From contig NZ_BBXE01000020.1 of the NCBI RefSeq assembly GCF_001570565.1, forward strand, positions 124,001 to 188,000: 64,000 bases of DNA, read 5' to 3'. This DNA is from Herbidospora yilanensis. GTDB lineage: Bacteria; Actinomycetota; Actinomycetes; Streptosporangiales; Streptosporangiaceae. This document shows positions 8,113-16,886 of the stretch, piece after piece; the first letter of the stretch is position 1, and each line of letters begins with the position of its first letter. The position numbers were made by a program, and so were the translations under genes. A model generated the notes under the pieces. That model was not told the origin of the DNA, searched no databases, and was given only the letters and a program-made list of their open reading frames with translations.

Positions 8113-11100
8113 TTGGCTCGCGCCCTCTCCCCGGCCCAGGAACGCCTGTGGTTCCTGCACCAGCTCGACCCCGCAGACCCGTCGTACACGACCTGCCACG
8201 CCTACCGGTTGCGCGGCCCCCTCGACGTCCCGAGGCTGGCCCTGGCGTTCGAGACCGCGGCCACCCGGCAGGAGAACCTGCGCACCCGCTTCCCCACCGC
8301 GGCGGCCGAGGTGCTGCCCCCGGGCCCCGTGCCGATCGCCCAGGTCAGGGCGGCCGACGCGGAAGAGGCGCGGGAGCTGGTCCGTGAGCTGGCCAACACG
8401 CCGATGGACCTGTCGCAACCCCCGATCAGGGTCGTGCTGATCGAGCTCGCCCCCGACGACCACGTGCTGGCCATCGCGCTGCACCACATCATCGCCGACG
8501 GCCTGTCGGTGGCGGTGCTGGCCCGCGAACTGGCCGACGCGTACGGCGGAACTGGAGCGCTCCCACCGCTGAAACCGCAGGTCCACGCCCCCGAAGAGGT
8601 CCACACGAGCTGGTGGGTGGAGCGGCTCCAGGGGGTGCCGGTGCTCGACCTGCCGACCGACCTGCCGCGCCCGGCGCGGCGCGGCGGCGCGGGCGCCGAG
8701 GTGATCGTGGAGATCGACGCGGCGACCGCCGCGCGGGCCGCCGAGACGGCGCGGGCCATGCGGGCCACGCCGTTCATGCTCTACCTGACCGCGTTCGCGG
8801 TGTTCCTGGCGCGGCACTCGGGCCAGGACGACTTCTGCGTCGGCACCCCGGTCTCGCGCCGCAACGACGTCGGCCTCGAACAGGTCATCGGCCACCTGAC
8901 CAGCATGCTCCCGCTCCGATTAGCCCCGGCCGGCACGTTCGCCGAGGCCGTCAAGGCGACCCGGCGGACGCTGATCGAGGCCATGTCCCACGCCGACGTG
9001 CCGCTGGAGCGCGTCATCGCCGAGCTCGGCCTGCCCCGCGACCTGAGCCGCACGCCGGTCTACCAGACCATGTTCGCCCTGCACAGCTACACCGCCGACA
9101 CGGTGCCGAGCCCGCTCCCCGGCCTCGACGCCGAGTCGTTCCCGAGCGGCTGGACCGGCGCCCGCTGCGACCTCTCGCTCGACCTGTGGCCCAACTCCGA
9201 CGGCACCACGACGGGCTCGCTGATCTACTCCACCGAGTTGTTCACCGAGGCCACGGCCCGGCGGATGGGCGCCCGGTTCGCCACCCTGCTGACCGCCCTC
9301 CTCGACGACCCCGACCGGCCGCTCGACACCGTGAACCTGCTGCCCGACGACGAGCGGGCCTGGCTGACCGACCGGGGCCGGGGCGCCCCCGGCCACGACG
9401 TCGCCACCTGGACCTCGCTGTTCGTCGAGCAGGCCCGGCGCACCCCCGGCGCGCTCGCCGTCGACGACGTCACCTACGGCGAACTGCTCCGCTGGGCGAC
9501 CTCCGTCGCCGCCTCGCTGCCGCCGTCGCGGCTGGTCGCGATCAGGACCTCGCGGGGCGTGCGGACGATCGTCGCGATGCTCGCGGCCCACTTCGCGGGG
9601 GCGGCCTATCTGCCGGTCGACCCGGCCTATCCCCAGGCGCGCGTTGAATACATTCTGAAAGATTCAGGCGCGGAGGTCGTGCTGCGCGACGAGGACCTCG
9701 TCGTCCCGGCGGCCGATTTCACTCCGACCTCCTCTGACGCGCCCGCTTACATTCTCTACACCTCCGGGTCAACAGGACGGCCGAAGGGCGTCGTCGTCCC
9801 GCACCCCGCGCTGGCGAACCTGCTGCTCGGCATGCGGGACATCGTCGGGTCGACGCCCGCCGACGTGTGGCTGGCGCTCACCAGCACCGCGTTCGACATC
9901 TCGGCCGTCGAGCTGTTCCTGCCGCTGATCACGGGCGGGCGGGTGGTGTTCGCCGACGACGCCCGCGACGCCCAGGCCGTCGCCGGCCTGATCCGCGACC
10001 ACGGGGTCACCCACGTGCAGGCGACGCCGTCGGGCTGGCGGGTGCTGCTCACCGCCGACTGGCCGCCGGTCACCGCGATCACCGCCGGGGAGCCCCTGCC
10101 GCCCAAGCTGGCCAGGGAGCTGACCGCCCGCACCCGCCGCCTGATCAACGGCTACGGGCCGACCGAGACCACCGTCTACTCGACCACCTGGGACGTCCCG
10201 CGCGACGCCGAGGCGATCGGCATCGGCCGGCCGACACCGGGCACGGTCGTCCGCGTCGTCGCCCCGAACGGCGACCTGGCCCCCATCGGGGTGCCCGGTG
10301 AGCTGCGCATCGGCGGGCTCGGGGTGGCCCGGGGCTACCACGACCGGCCGGAGCTGACCGCCGAGCGGTTCACCGCCGACGGGTTCTACCGGACCGGCGA
10401 CCTGGTCAGGATGCTCGGCGACGGAACCCTGGAGTTCCTCGGGCGGACCGACAACCAGGTCAAGCTCCGGGGGCACCGGATCGAGCTCGGCGAGATCGAG
10501 ACCGTGCTGGAGTCGATCGACGGGGTGGGCCAGGCGGTGTGCGCCGTTCAGGACGACACGATCGTCGCGTTCGTCACCGGCGACGCCGCCGCCGTCCCCG
10601 GCGAGACGCGGCAGGTGCTGCCCGCCTACATGGTGCCGAGCCGGGTCGTCGTGCTGGACACGCTGCCGCTGACCCCCAACGGGAAGGTCGACCGGAAGGC
10701 GCTGCCGAGGGCCGAGGCGGCCCCCGCGCCGGCGCGCATGCTGAAGACGCGGACCGAGCGGCTGGTCGCCAAGGTGTTCGCCGACGTGCTGAAGACCACG
10801 ATGCCGGGCGGCGAGGACGACTTCTTCGCCCTGGGCGGGCACTCGCTGCTGGCCACCCGGGTGATCGCGCGCCTGCCGGTCAGGCTCCCGGTGAGCACGG
10901 TGTTCCTGCACCCGACGGTCGCCGGGCTGGCCGCCCAGATCGACGCGGCCCGCCCGCCGGTCGACCACGTGCCCCGGCCGCGCCCGGCCGGGACGGTGCC
11001 GCCGCTGTCGGCCGGGCAGGAGCGGCTCTGGTTCCTCAACCGGCTCCACCCCGACACCGACGCCGGGTTCAACATGTGGATGGTCCGGCACCTGGCCGGC

Positions 11101-13914
11101 GACCTCGACCGCGCCCGGCTCCAGGACGCCGTGACCACGGTCGCCCGGCGGCACGAGATCCTCCGCACGAGCTTCCCGGCCGTCGACGGCGAGCCGGTCG
11201 TCGAGATCCTGGACACCACGCCGGTCATCGAGTGGATCGCCGCGGACGACGCCGCGCGACCGGTCGCCGACCGGGTCAACACCCCGTTCGACCTCACTGC
11301 CGGACCGGCGATCAGGGTCACCGTGGTCGAGGTGCCCGGCGGGCACGTGCTCTGCATCGTCGCCCACCACGTCACCGGCGACGGGGTGTCGCTGAACATC
11401 CTGCTCGACGAGCTCGCCGACGCCTACTCCGGCGTCGAACTGCCGCCGGTGCCGCTCCAGTTCGGCGACGTCGCGGTCTGGCAGCGCGCCCGCGACGCCG
11501 GTCCGGCGGTCGACTACTGGCGGCGGCAGCTCGCCGCGCCGACCCCGCTCGACCTGCACCCCGACCGGCCCCGCACCGGCAACGCCGGGCCGAGCGCCAC
11601 GGTCACCTTCCGCGTCGGCCTCGCCGAGACCGAGCGGCTGGTCGCGCTGGCCCGCGACAACCGGGTGACGCTGTTCATGGCGCTGCTGGCCGCCTACCAG
11701 ACCACGCTGGCACGGCACACCGGGCGGACCGACATCCTCGTCGGCACCTCCAACGCCGGGCGCGACACGGTCGCGCTCGAATCGGTGATCGGCTACCTGA
11801 CCGACATCCTGGTGCTGCGCGGCGACCTGTCGGGCGACCCGCTGTTCACCGACCTGCTGCGGGCGACCCGCACCACCGTCCTGGACGCCTTCCAGCACCG
11901 CGGCGTGCCGTTCGAGAAGCTGGTCACGGAGCTCCGGCTGGAGCGCGACCTGACCCGGACGCCGGTCTTCCAGACGATGGCGATCCTGCACACCCACGAG
12001 ACCGGCCGGGTGCCGCGCCCGTTCACCGGCCTGACCGTGACCGACCTGCCCGGCGGGCACGCCCAGGCCAAGTTCGACCTGCTGCTGGAGGCCTGGCAGG
12101 ACGCCGAGGGCCTGCACGTCCAGCTCGAATACGACACCCTCCTCTACGACGCCGCCACGGCCGAGGGCCTGGCCGCCCGGCTGAGGACGCTGCTGCTCGG
12201 CGTCGCCGCCGACCCCGCCCGGCGCCTGTCGGAGCTGCCGCTGCTGACCCGCGCCGACCACGCCTTCCTCCACGAGGCCGGGCACGGCCCCGCCCTCACC
12301 GACCCCGAACGCGTCCCCGCGATGATCGCCCGGCAGATCGCCGAACGGCCCGGCGCGGTGGCCATCCGGACCGACGGGCGTACCGTCGCCTACGGGGAGC
12401 TGCCGATCGCCGTCCACGAGAACGGGCGCACCATCCGGGAGGTCGGGCTCGACCGGACCCCCGAGGGCATCGGGGCGCTCCTGGCGGCCTGGGCGTCGGG
12501 CGCCGCCTACCTGCCGGTCGACCCGGCGCTGCCCGAGGCGCGCAAGGCGTTCCTGCGCGCGGAGGCCGCCGGGGGGAGTCACGAGGACGCCGCCTACGTG
12601 CTGTTCACCTCGGGCTCCACCGGGACGCCCAAGGGCGTCGTGGTCGGGCACCGGGCGCTGGCCACACGCGTGGCGTGGATGCGGGAGGCGTACGGGCTCA
12701 CGCCCGCCGACCACGTGGTGCAGTTCGCGGCCTACTCCTTCGACACCCACGCCGAGGAGATCTATCCGGCGCTGGCGGCCGGGGCCACCCTCGAACTGCT
12801 GCCCGGCGGGCCGCTGACGCTGCCGGCGTTCCTGGCCTCGCCGCGCGGGCGCGACGTGACGGTGCTCGACCTGCCGACGGCGTACTTCCACGAGCTGGTC
12901 ACCCTCGACGTCGAGCTGCCTCCGGGGTTGCGGCTGGTCATCCTCGGCGGCGAGGAGCTGAGCGGGGCGGCCGTGGCCCGGTGGCGGGAGCGGTTCGGCG
13001 ACTCGGTGCGCCTGGTGAACACCTACGGGCCGACCGAGGCCACGATCATCGCGACCGCGGGCGACGTGACCGGCGAGGAGGAGCGCCCGTCGATCGGGCG
13101 GCCCGTCGGGGGCGTGGTCGCGCTGGTGCTGGACGCCCACGGGCGTCCGGTGCCGCCGGGCATGCCCGGCGAGCTCTGCCTGGGCGGACCCGGTCTGGCC
13201 GACGGCTACCTCAACCGGCCCGCGCTCACCGCCGAGCGCTTCCGGCCCACCCTGCAGGGACGGCTCTACCTGACCGGCGACCGGGCCCGCTTCCTGGCCG
13301 ACGGGCGGCTGGAGTTCCTCGGGCGGGTCGACGACCAGGTCAAGGTGCGCGGGCACCGGATCGAACCGGCCGAGGTGGAGCTGCGGCTCACCGCGCATCC
13401 GGCGGTCACCGGGGCCGTGGTGGTCGCCGACGCCGACCGGCTGGTCGCCTACGTCACCGGGACCCGGACCGACCTCGCCGAATGGGCGGGGGACGCGCTG
13501 CCGGCGTACATGGTCCCGTCGGTGTGGATGTGGCTGGACGCGCTGCCGCTGACCCCCCACGGGAAGGTCGACAAACGGGCGCTGCCCGCGCCCGACGCCG
13601 GCGCCTCGCTCGGGCACGTCGAACCGCGCGGCGACGCCGAGGCCCTCGTCGCCGAGGTGTACGACTCGGTCCTCGGCCTCACCGGGGTCGGCGCGCTGGA
13701 CGACTTCTTCGCCATCGGCGGCCACTCGCTGCTGGCCGCCCGCGCGCTGGCCCGGATCAAGGCCATCACCGGGATCGAGGTGCCGATCAGGGTCATCTTC
13801 GACTGCCCCACCGTGGAGAAGCTGGCCGCGGTGCTGGAGGAGATGATCGTCGCCGAGCTCGACGAGCTCTCCGACGAGGAGGCCGCCGCGCTCGTCCACG
13901 GGACGCCGAAGTGA
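8113..13914 (+). CDS. Two-module nonribosomal peptide synthetase (C-A-T-C-A-T)
   Basis: About 1933 residues. C1 with HHIIADGLS near 124; A1 with YTSGSTGRPKG near 549; T1 Ser near 911 (FFALGGHSLL); C2 with HHVTGDGVS near 1085; A2 with FTSGSTGTPKG near 1497; T2 Ser near 1872 (FFAIGGHSLL). There is no epimerase, methyltransferase or thioesterase domain, so the chain must pass to another protein, most simply the divergent C-A-T-TE-MFS. Hand-read pockets are D-I-V-Q-I-A-G-V-Y-K (unassigned) and D-T-E-D-I-G-T-I-I-K, whose two acidic residues suggest a basic substrate (weak). The start is uncertain: the TTG at 8113 puts the C-domain signature LSPAQERLWF at residue 5 and keeps the palindrome upstream, but lacks a clear ribosome-binding site. 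The frame is open back to 7999. Confidence 0.93.
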   Translation: MARALSPAQERLWFLHQLDPADPSYTTCHAYRLRGPLDVPRLALAFETAATRQENLRTRFPTAAAEVLPPGPVPIAQVRAADAEEARELVRELANTPMDLSQPPIRVVLIELAPDDHVLAIALHHIIADGLSVAVLARELADAYGGTGALPPLKPQVHAPEEVHTSWWVERLQGVPVLDLPTDLPRPARRGGAGAEVIVEIDAATAARAAETARAMRATPFMLYLTAFAVFLARHSGQDDFCVGTPVSRRNDVGLEQVIGHLTSMLPLRLAPAGTFAEAVKATRRTLIEAMSHADVPLERVIAELGLPRDLSRTPVYQTMFALHSYTADTVPSPLPGLDAESFPSGWTGARCDLSLDLWPNSDGTTTGSLIYSTELFTEATARRMGARFATLLTALLDDPDRPLDTVNLLPDDERAWLTDRGRGAPGHDVATWTSLFVEQARRTPGALAVDDVTYGELLRWATSVAASLPPSRLVAIRTSRGVRTIVAMLAAHFAGAAYLPVDPAYPQARVEYILKDSGAEVVLRDEDLVVPAADFTPTSSDAPAYILYTSGSTGRPKGVVVPHPALANLLLGMRDIVGSTPADVWLALTSTAFDISAVELFLPLITGGRVVFADDARDAQAVAGLIRDHGVTHVQATPSGWRVLLTADWPPVTAITAGEPLPPKLARELTARTRRLINGYGPTETTVYSTTWDVPRDAEAIGIGRPTPGTVVRVVAPNGDLAPIGVPGELRIGGLGVARGYHDRPELTAERFTADGFYRTGDLVRMLGDGTLEFLGRTDNQVKLRGHRIELGEIETVLESIDGVGQAVCAVQDDTIVAFVTGDAAAVPGETRQVLPAYMVPSRVVVLDTLPLTPNGKVDRKALPRAEAAPAPARMLKTRTERLVAKVFADVLKTTMPGGEDDFFALGGHSLLATRVIARLPVRLPVSTVFLHPTVAGLAAQIDAARPPVDHVPRPRPAGTVPPLSAGQERLWFLNRLHPDTDAGFNMWMVRHLAGDLDRARLQDAVTTVARRHEILRTSFPAVDGEPVVEILDTTPVIEWIAADDAARPVADRVNTPFDLTAGPAIRVTVVEVPGGHVLCIVAHHVTGDGVSLNILLDELADAYSGVELPPVPLQFGDVAVWQRARDAGPAVDYWRRQLAAPTPLDLHPDRPRTGNAGPSATVTFRVGLAETERLVALARDNRVTLFMALLAAYQTTLARHTGRTDILVGTSNAGRDTVALESVIGYLTDILVLRGDLSGDPLFTDLLRATRTTVLDAFQHRGVPFEKLVTELRLERDLTRTPVFQTMAILHTHETGRVPRPFTGLTVTDLPGGHAQAKFDLLLEAWQDAEGLHVQLEYDTLLYDAATAEGLAARLRTLLLGVAADPARRLSELPLLTRADHAFLHEAGHGPALTDPERVPAMIARQIAERPGAVAIRTDGRTVAYGELPIAVHENGRTIREVGLDRTPEGIGALLAAWASGAAYLPVDPALPEARKAFLRAEAAGGSHEDAAYVLFTSGSTGTPKGVVVGHRALATRVAWMREAYGLTPADHVVQFAAYSFDTHAEEIYPALAAGATLELLPGGPLTLPAFLASPRGRDVTVLDLPTAYFHELVTLDVELPPGLRLVILGGEELSGAAVARWRERFGDSVRLVNTYGPTEATIIATAGDVTGEEERPSIGRPVGGVVALVLDAHGRPVPPGMPGELCLGGPGLADGYLNRPALTAERFRPTLQGRLYLTGDRARFLADGRLEFLGRVDDQVKVRGHRIEPAEVELRLTAHPAVTGAVVVADADRLVAYVTGTRTDLAEWAGDALPAYMVPSVWMWLDALPLTPHGKVDKRALPAPDAGASLGHVEPRGDAEALVAEVYDSVLGLTGVGALDDFFAIGGHSLLAARALARIKAITGIEVPIRVIFDCPTVEKLAAVLEEMIVAELDELSDEEAAALVHGTPK

Positions 13915-15386
13915 CGGCGTTCTCCGGGTTGCCCGCCCGCGAGGGCCCGCTCACGATGGGCCAGGCCAACATGGTGCGCTGCGTGCGCACCGACCCGCCG
14001 GAGCACATGAACTACCGGGTGGTGCGCGACCTGCCACCCGGGGCCTCGGTGGAGGACGCGGTGCGCCGGCTCGTCGGCCGGCACGAGTCGCTGCGCACCA
14101 CCTTCCACGGCGACGTGCAGCGGGTGCACGGCTCCGGCGTGATCGCGGTCGGCGCGGAGGCCGACCACACGGCGCGGTTCGACCTGGAGAACGAGTTGCC
14201 GCTGCGCGTGGGCGTGTCCGGCGGCCAGGTGACGCTGGTGACCACCCACAGCGCCGCCGACGCGGCCGGGCTCGCCGTGCTGCTGGCCGACTGGGACGAC
14301 ATCGTCGTCGGCAAGCCGCTCGACCCCGTCACCGCGCCGCAGCCCGTGGACGTCGCCCTGGCCGAGACCTCGCCGGCCGGCCGCAAGCGGGCGGAGGCGG
14401 CGCTGCGCTACTGGGACGGCGCGTTGTCGCGGGTGCCGCGCTCGACGCTGACCGTCTCGGTCGACGACACCGGGCACGAGTGGCGGCTGCCGCGCCTGCG
14501 GGTGCGGTCGGCCGGGGCGGCCCGCGCGCTGGCCCGCATCTCCGCCCGGACGGGCGTCAGCGGCTCGGCCGCCGTGCTCGCCGCCTACGCGGCGCTGGCC
14601 GGGTTACGGGGCGGGCTGCCACTCACGGCCGTGTTGTCGATCTCGGCCAACCGGTTCCGGCCCGACCTGCGCTCGTATGTCGGGCCGCTGGCCCAGGACG
14701 CCCTGGTCCCGGTGCCCGTGTCGGCCTCCTTCGAGGAGGTGCTCGCGGGGGTGCGGGGGGCGGCGCTGGGGGCGTACCAGAACAGCCGTTTCGACGCGGA
14801 CGCGCTGATCAAGATCATGGAACGGGTGCAGCGGGACCGCGGCGTGTTCTTCGCCCGCGACCTGGTGTTCAACGACATGAGCGGCGCCGGCCGCACCGGG
14901 CGGCCCGCGACGACCGGCGACGAGGTCCGCGCGGTCTGGCTGCCGGAGGCGACCCTGCCGTGCCGGACGGCGTTGTGGGTGCACCGGCTGCACGGCGAAC
15001 TCGATCTGACCCTGTGGGCCGACCCGCGCGTGCTGCCCCGGGAGGACACGCTTCTGCTGGGCGAGGGAATCGCGAAAACATTGATCGCGGCCGGGGACGG
15101 AAATGTCTGCGACATTTCCGAAATTTCAGGAATTCAACCGATTGGACGGGACGATTCCTGGGTGTTCGCCGACGGCCAATGGGTCTCATTGCCGGAAGTG
15201 ACCAGGCTCGTGACCGACGCCTGCGGCATTCCGGCCTCGGTCGGAGAGGATCTGATCTGCCGCGTCGAAACACCGCTGACGCCGGCGGAATTGCACACCG
15301 AATGCCTCCGCCTGCTCCCCAGCCGAATGGCGGCGATCACCCCTCGCCACTATGTCGTGTCGGGAGCCGAGGGATCCGGCCGCTGA
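13911..15386 (+). CDS. Stand-alone condensation-domain-like protein with degenerate active site
   Basis: 491 residues, starting at a GTG that overlaps the NRPS stop by 4 bp (GTGA), so it should be translationally coupled. The fold signature is that of an NRPS condensation domain (MGQANMVRCV, then RRLVGRHESLRTTF). The catalytic HHxxxDG is replaced by THSAADA, keeping only the second His and the Asp. The middle (SISANRFRP...VGPLAQDALVPV) resembles the NR.(T)xxxxVG-type latch of C domains. The last ~60 residues carry no recognisable domain and their DNA is AT-richer (15060-15350). It may act as a terminal or ester-forming C domain, or as a non-catalytic partner of the assembly line. Confidence 0.75.
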   Translation: MTAFSGLPAREGPLTMGQANMVRCVRTDPPEHMNYRVVRDLPPGASVEDAVRRLVGRHESLRTTFHGDVQRVHGSGVIAVGAEADHTARFDLENELPLRVGVSGGQVTLVTTHSAADAAGLAVLLADWDDIVVGKPLDPVTAPQPVDVALAETSPAGRKRAEAALRYWDGALSRVPRSTLTVSVDDTGHEWRLPRLRVRSAGAARALARISARTGVSGSAAVLAAYAALAGLRGGLPLTAVLSISANRFRPDLRSYVGPLAQDALVPVPVSASFEEVLAGVRGAALGAYQNSRFDADALIKIMERVQRDRGVFFARDLVFNDMSGAGRTGRPATTGDEVRAVWLPEATLPCRTALWVHRLHGELDLTLWADPRVLPREDTLLLGEGIAKTLIAAGDGNVCDISEISGIQPIGRDDSWVFADGQWVSLPEVTRLVTDACGIPASVGEDLICRVETPLTPAELHTECLRLLPSRMAAITPRHYVVSGAEGSGR

Positions 15387-15419
15387 GAGCGCGACGATTC
15401 CCGAAACGAATGCACGGCG

Positions 15420-15445
15420 CCCGCGTGGCCAAGACGGTTCGGAAA
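15420..15445. repeat. 26-bp direct repeat, copy 1
   Basis: Begins CCCGCGTGGCCAAGACGGTT and ends CGGAAA. An identical copy lies at 15479-15504, a period of 59 bp. Two copies only, with unlike spacers, so it is not a CRISPR array. Confidence 0.75.
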
Positions 15446-15478
15446 CCACCGGCGTCCTCGCGTCAGAAAGACGCGGCA

Positions 15479-15504
15479 CCCGCGTGGCCAAGACGGTTCG
15501 GAAA
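15479..15504. repeat. 26-bp direct repeat, copy 2
   Basis: Identical to 15420-15445; it runs directly into the terminator-like hairpin that starts at 15508. Confidence 0.75.
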
Positions 15505-15507
15505 GCC

Positions 15508-15548
15508 GCGGGCAGGGCTCGGCATCCCCGCGGGCCGGCCCTGCCCGC
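15508..15548 (+). terminator. Terminator-like hairpin
   Basis: The arms GCGGGCAGGG and CCCTGCCCGC pair perfectly over 10 bp with a 21-nt loop. There is no U-tract, as is usual in actinomycetes. It lies about 120 bp after the condensation-like gene. Confidence 0.5.
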
Positions 15549-15689
15549 ATGCGCGGGCACGTCTCCTCATCCCGTGCGGGTAAGCGCCCCCGCACCGGCG
15601 CGCGCGGGCACGTCGGGTGGCCACACGTCGTCGGGTGGCCGGCCGGGCGGAGCCGTAACGGAAAGGGATCGTGACCCCCGGCGGCGGGA

Positions 15690-16628
15690 TCAGGCGTCCG
15701 GCAGCAGGGTGGGGAGGGCACGTTCGAGGGCGCGGGTCCAGTAGGGCCAGTCGTGTTTGCCGTCGCCGTAGAGGTCGGTTTCGACCGTCAGGCCGGCGAG
15801 TCTGGCGGCGCGGAGGAAACGCTGGTTCTGGCGGAGGATGGACTGTTCACCGAAGTCGGTGCCGCCGCCCTCGTCGAGTTCGCCCGGTTCGCCGTTGCCC
15901 GATGAGACGTAGAGGCGCAGGCCCGTCAACTGGGATGCGAGGTCGGCGGGGTTGTGGGCGCGCCAGTTGTCCTCGCGCGCGGGGAGGGGGCCCCACAACT
16001 TGTCGGGGTCGGCGCCGTTGTCCCTGAGGAAGGAGGAGAAGCCGGGCACGTCCATGCGGATGTCGAGCACGCCCGAGAACGACGCCACCGCCTCGAAGAC
16101 CCCCGGGTTGCGCGCGGCGTAGCCGATCGCGCCGTGGCCGCCCATCGACAGGCCCGCGACGGCGCGGCGCTCCCCCACGCCATAGAGGACCTCGACGAGG
16201 GCGCGGACCTCCTTCATGTGGAAGGTCTCCCAGGCGGGGCCGTCGAGCCAGTCGGCGTACCAGCCGCCGGAGCCGCCCTCGGGGACGACCACGACCGCCT
16301 TCAGGTGCTCCGTCACCCTCGCCGCGTCGCCCTTGGTCAGCCACGTGTCGGGGGTCGGCTCGCAGCAGCCGTGCAGCAGGTAGAGGACCGGCCAGCCGGT
16401 CGAGCCCTTCGTCCAGCCCGCCGGTTTGAGCACCCGCACCTGCGCCTCGCGGCCGAGGGCGGCCGAGGCGATCGTCAGGGCGTCCTGGCGGTCGTCCACG
16501 GCGACGGTCTCGGTGACTCGGGGGGTGAGGGCGGTCGTCAACGGGGTCTGCCTTTCCTGAGTGGCGTCGGAGCATCCGGCGGCAAGGAGAACCAGAGGTA
16601 AACTCACCGCCAGCAAAATACGTCTCAT
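15690..16628 (-). CDS. Secreted esterase lipoprotein (esterase D/antigen 85-like fold)
   Basis: 312 residues. The N-terminus MRRILLAVSLPLVLLAAGC is a lipoprotein signal with the lipobox LAAGC, so the protein is probably anchored outside the membrane. The rest is an alpha/beta hydrolase of the PF00756 type: VLYLLHGCC (oxyanion region), nucleophile Ser in GLSMGGHGA near 160, Asp in the GNGEPGELD region and His in GKHDWPYW near the end. The family includes acyl esterases, feruloyl esterases and mycolyltransferases; I cannot name the substrate. The promoter must lie in the 258-bp region shared with the divergent sialic-acid operon. Confidence 0.82.
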   Translation of the reverse strand: MRRILLAVSLPLVLLAAGCSDATQERQTPLTTALTPRVTETVAVDDRQDALTIASAALGREAQVRVLKPAGWTKGSTGWPVLYLLHGCCEPTPDTWLTKGDAARVTEHLKAVVVVPEGGSGGWYADWLDGPAWETFHMKEVRALVEVLYGVGERRAVAGLSMGGHGAIGYAARNPGVFEAVASFSGVLDIRMDVPGFSSFLRDNGADPDKLWGPLPAREDNWRAHNPADLASQLTGLRLYVSSGNGEPGELDEGGGTDFGEQSILRQNQRFLRAARLAGLTVETDLYGDGKHDWPYWTRALERALPTLLPDA

Positions 16629-16886
16629 ATGTGACTTCTATCTAAATTTTGATCATTTGGGTAGGGGTCCAGATTTATGGGTAAACGGCCCCGATACCCC
16701 CTGAAACGCCGGGAAATAGCGGCTGGTCAGAGCGGTCACAGAGATCAAAGTGATGCTAACGGCACGGAAAGTTAACATGCGCGTTCATAACCGTTAAGCT
16801 CAGCACCCCCATTCAGGTCACACTCGTGACTAGGTTTCCTGGGACCCCCATCCCTGGGGGGTTACCGCCCTTTGAGGAGTTGACCC
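16629..16886. promoter_or_regulatory. Divergent promoter region, esterase / nonulosonic acid operon
   Basis: 258 bp without a gene, AT-rich around 16630-16800. Near the operon side there is a small inverted repeat (GTCAC...GTGAC around 16818-16831) and a hairpin ACCCCC-7 nt-GGGGGT at 16844-16862, followed by the ribosome-binding site GAGGAG and the GTG start at 16887. The hairpin lies in the presumed leader and could affect translation. No known riboswitch was recognised. Confidence 0.45.

Larger units (their letters stand above)
15387..15689. other. 303-bp intergenic region with tandem repeat and hairpin
   Basis: No convincing gene lies between the convergent condensation-like gene and the esterase gene. 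The stretch holds two identical 26-bp repeats, a 12-bp tandem motif (CGTCGGGTGGCC, twice near 15620-15650) and a strong hairpin that probably ends one or both transcripts. Confidence 0.6.

Noticed and set aside
8552-8565. CebR-like sequence CTGGAGCGCTCCCA inside the two-module NRPS gene
   Set aside because: Twelve of 14 positions match, but it lies inside coding sequence where Leu-Glu-Arg-Ser/Ala codons produce it readily. An intragenic CebR site is known in the thaxtomin cluster, so it is recorded, not claimed.
15420-15504. Possible CRISPR array
   Set aside because: Only two repeats, a 33-bp spacer and no cas gene in the window.
16844-16862. Riboswitch before the nonulosonic acid operon
   Set aside because: A single 6-bp hairpin without the conserved elements of any riboswitch class I know.
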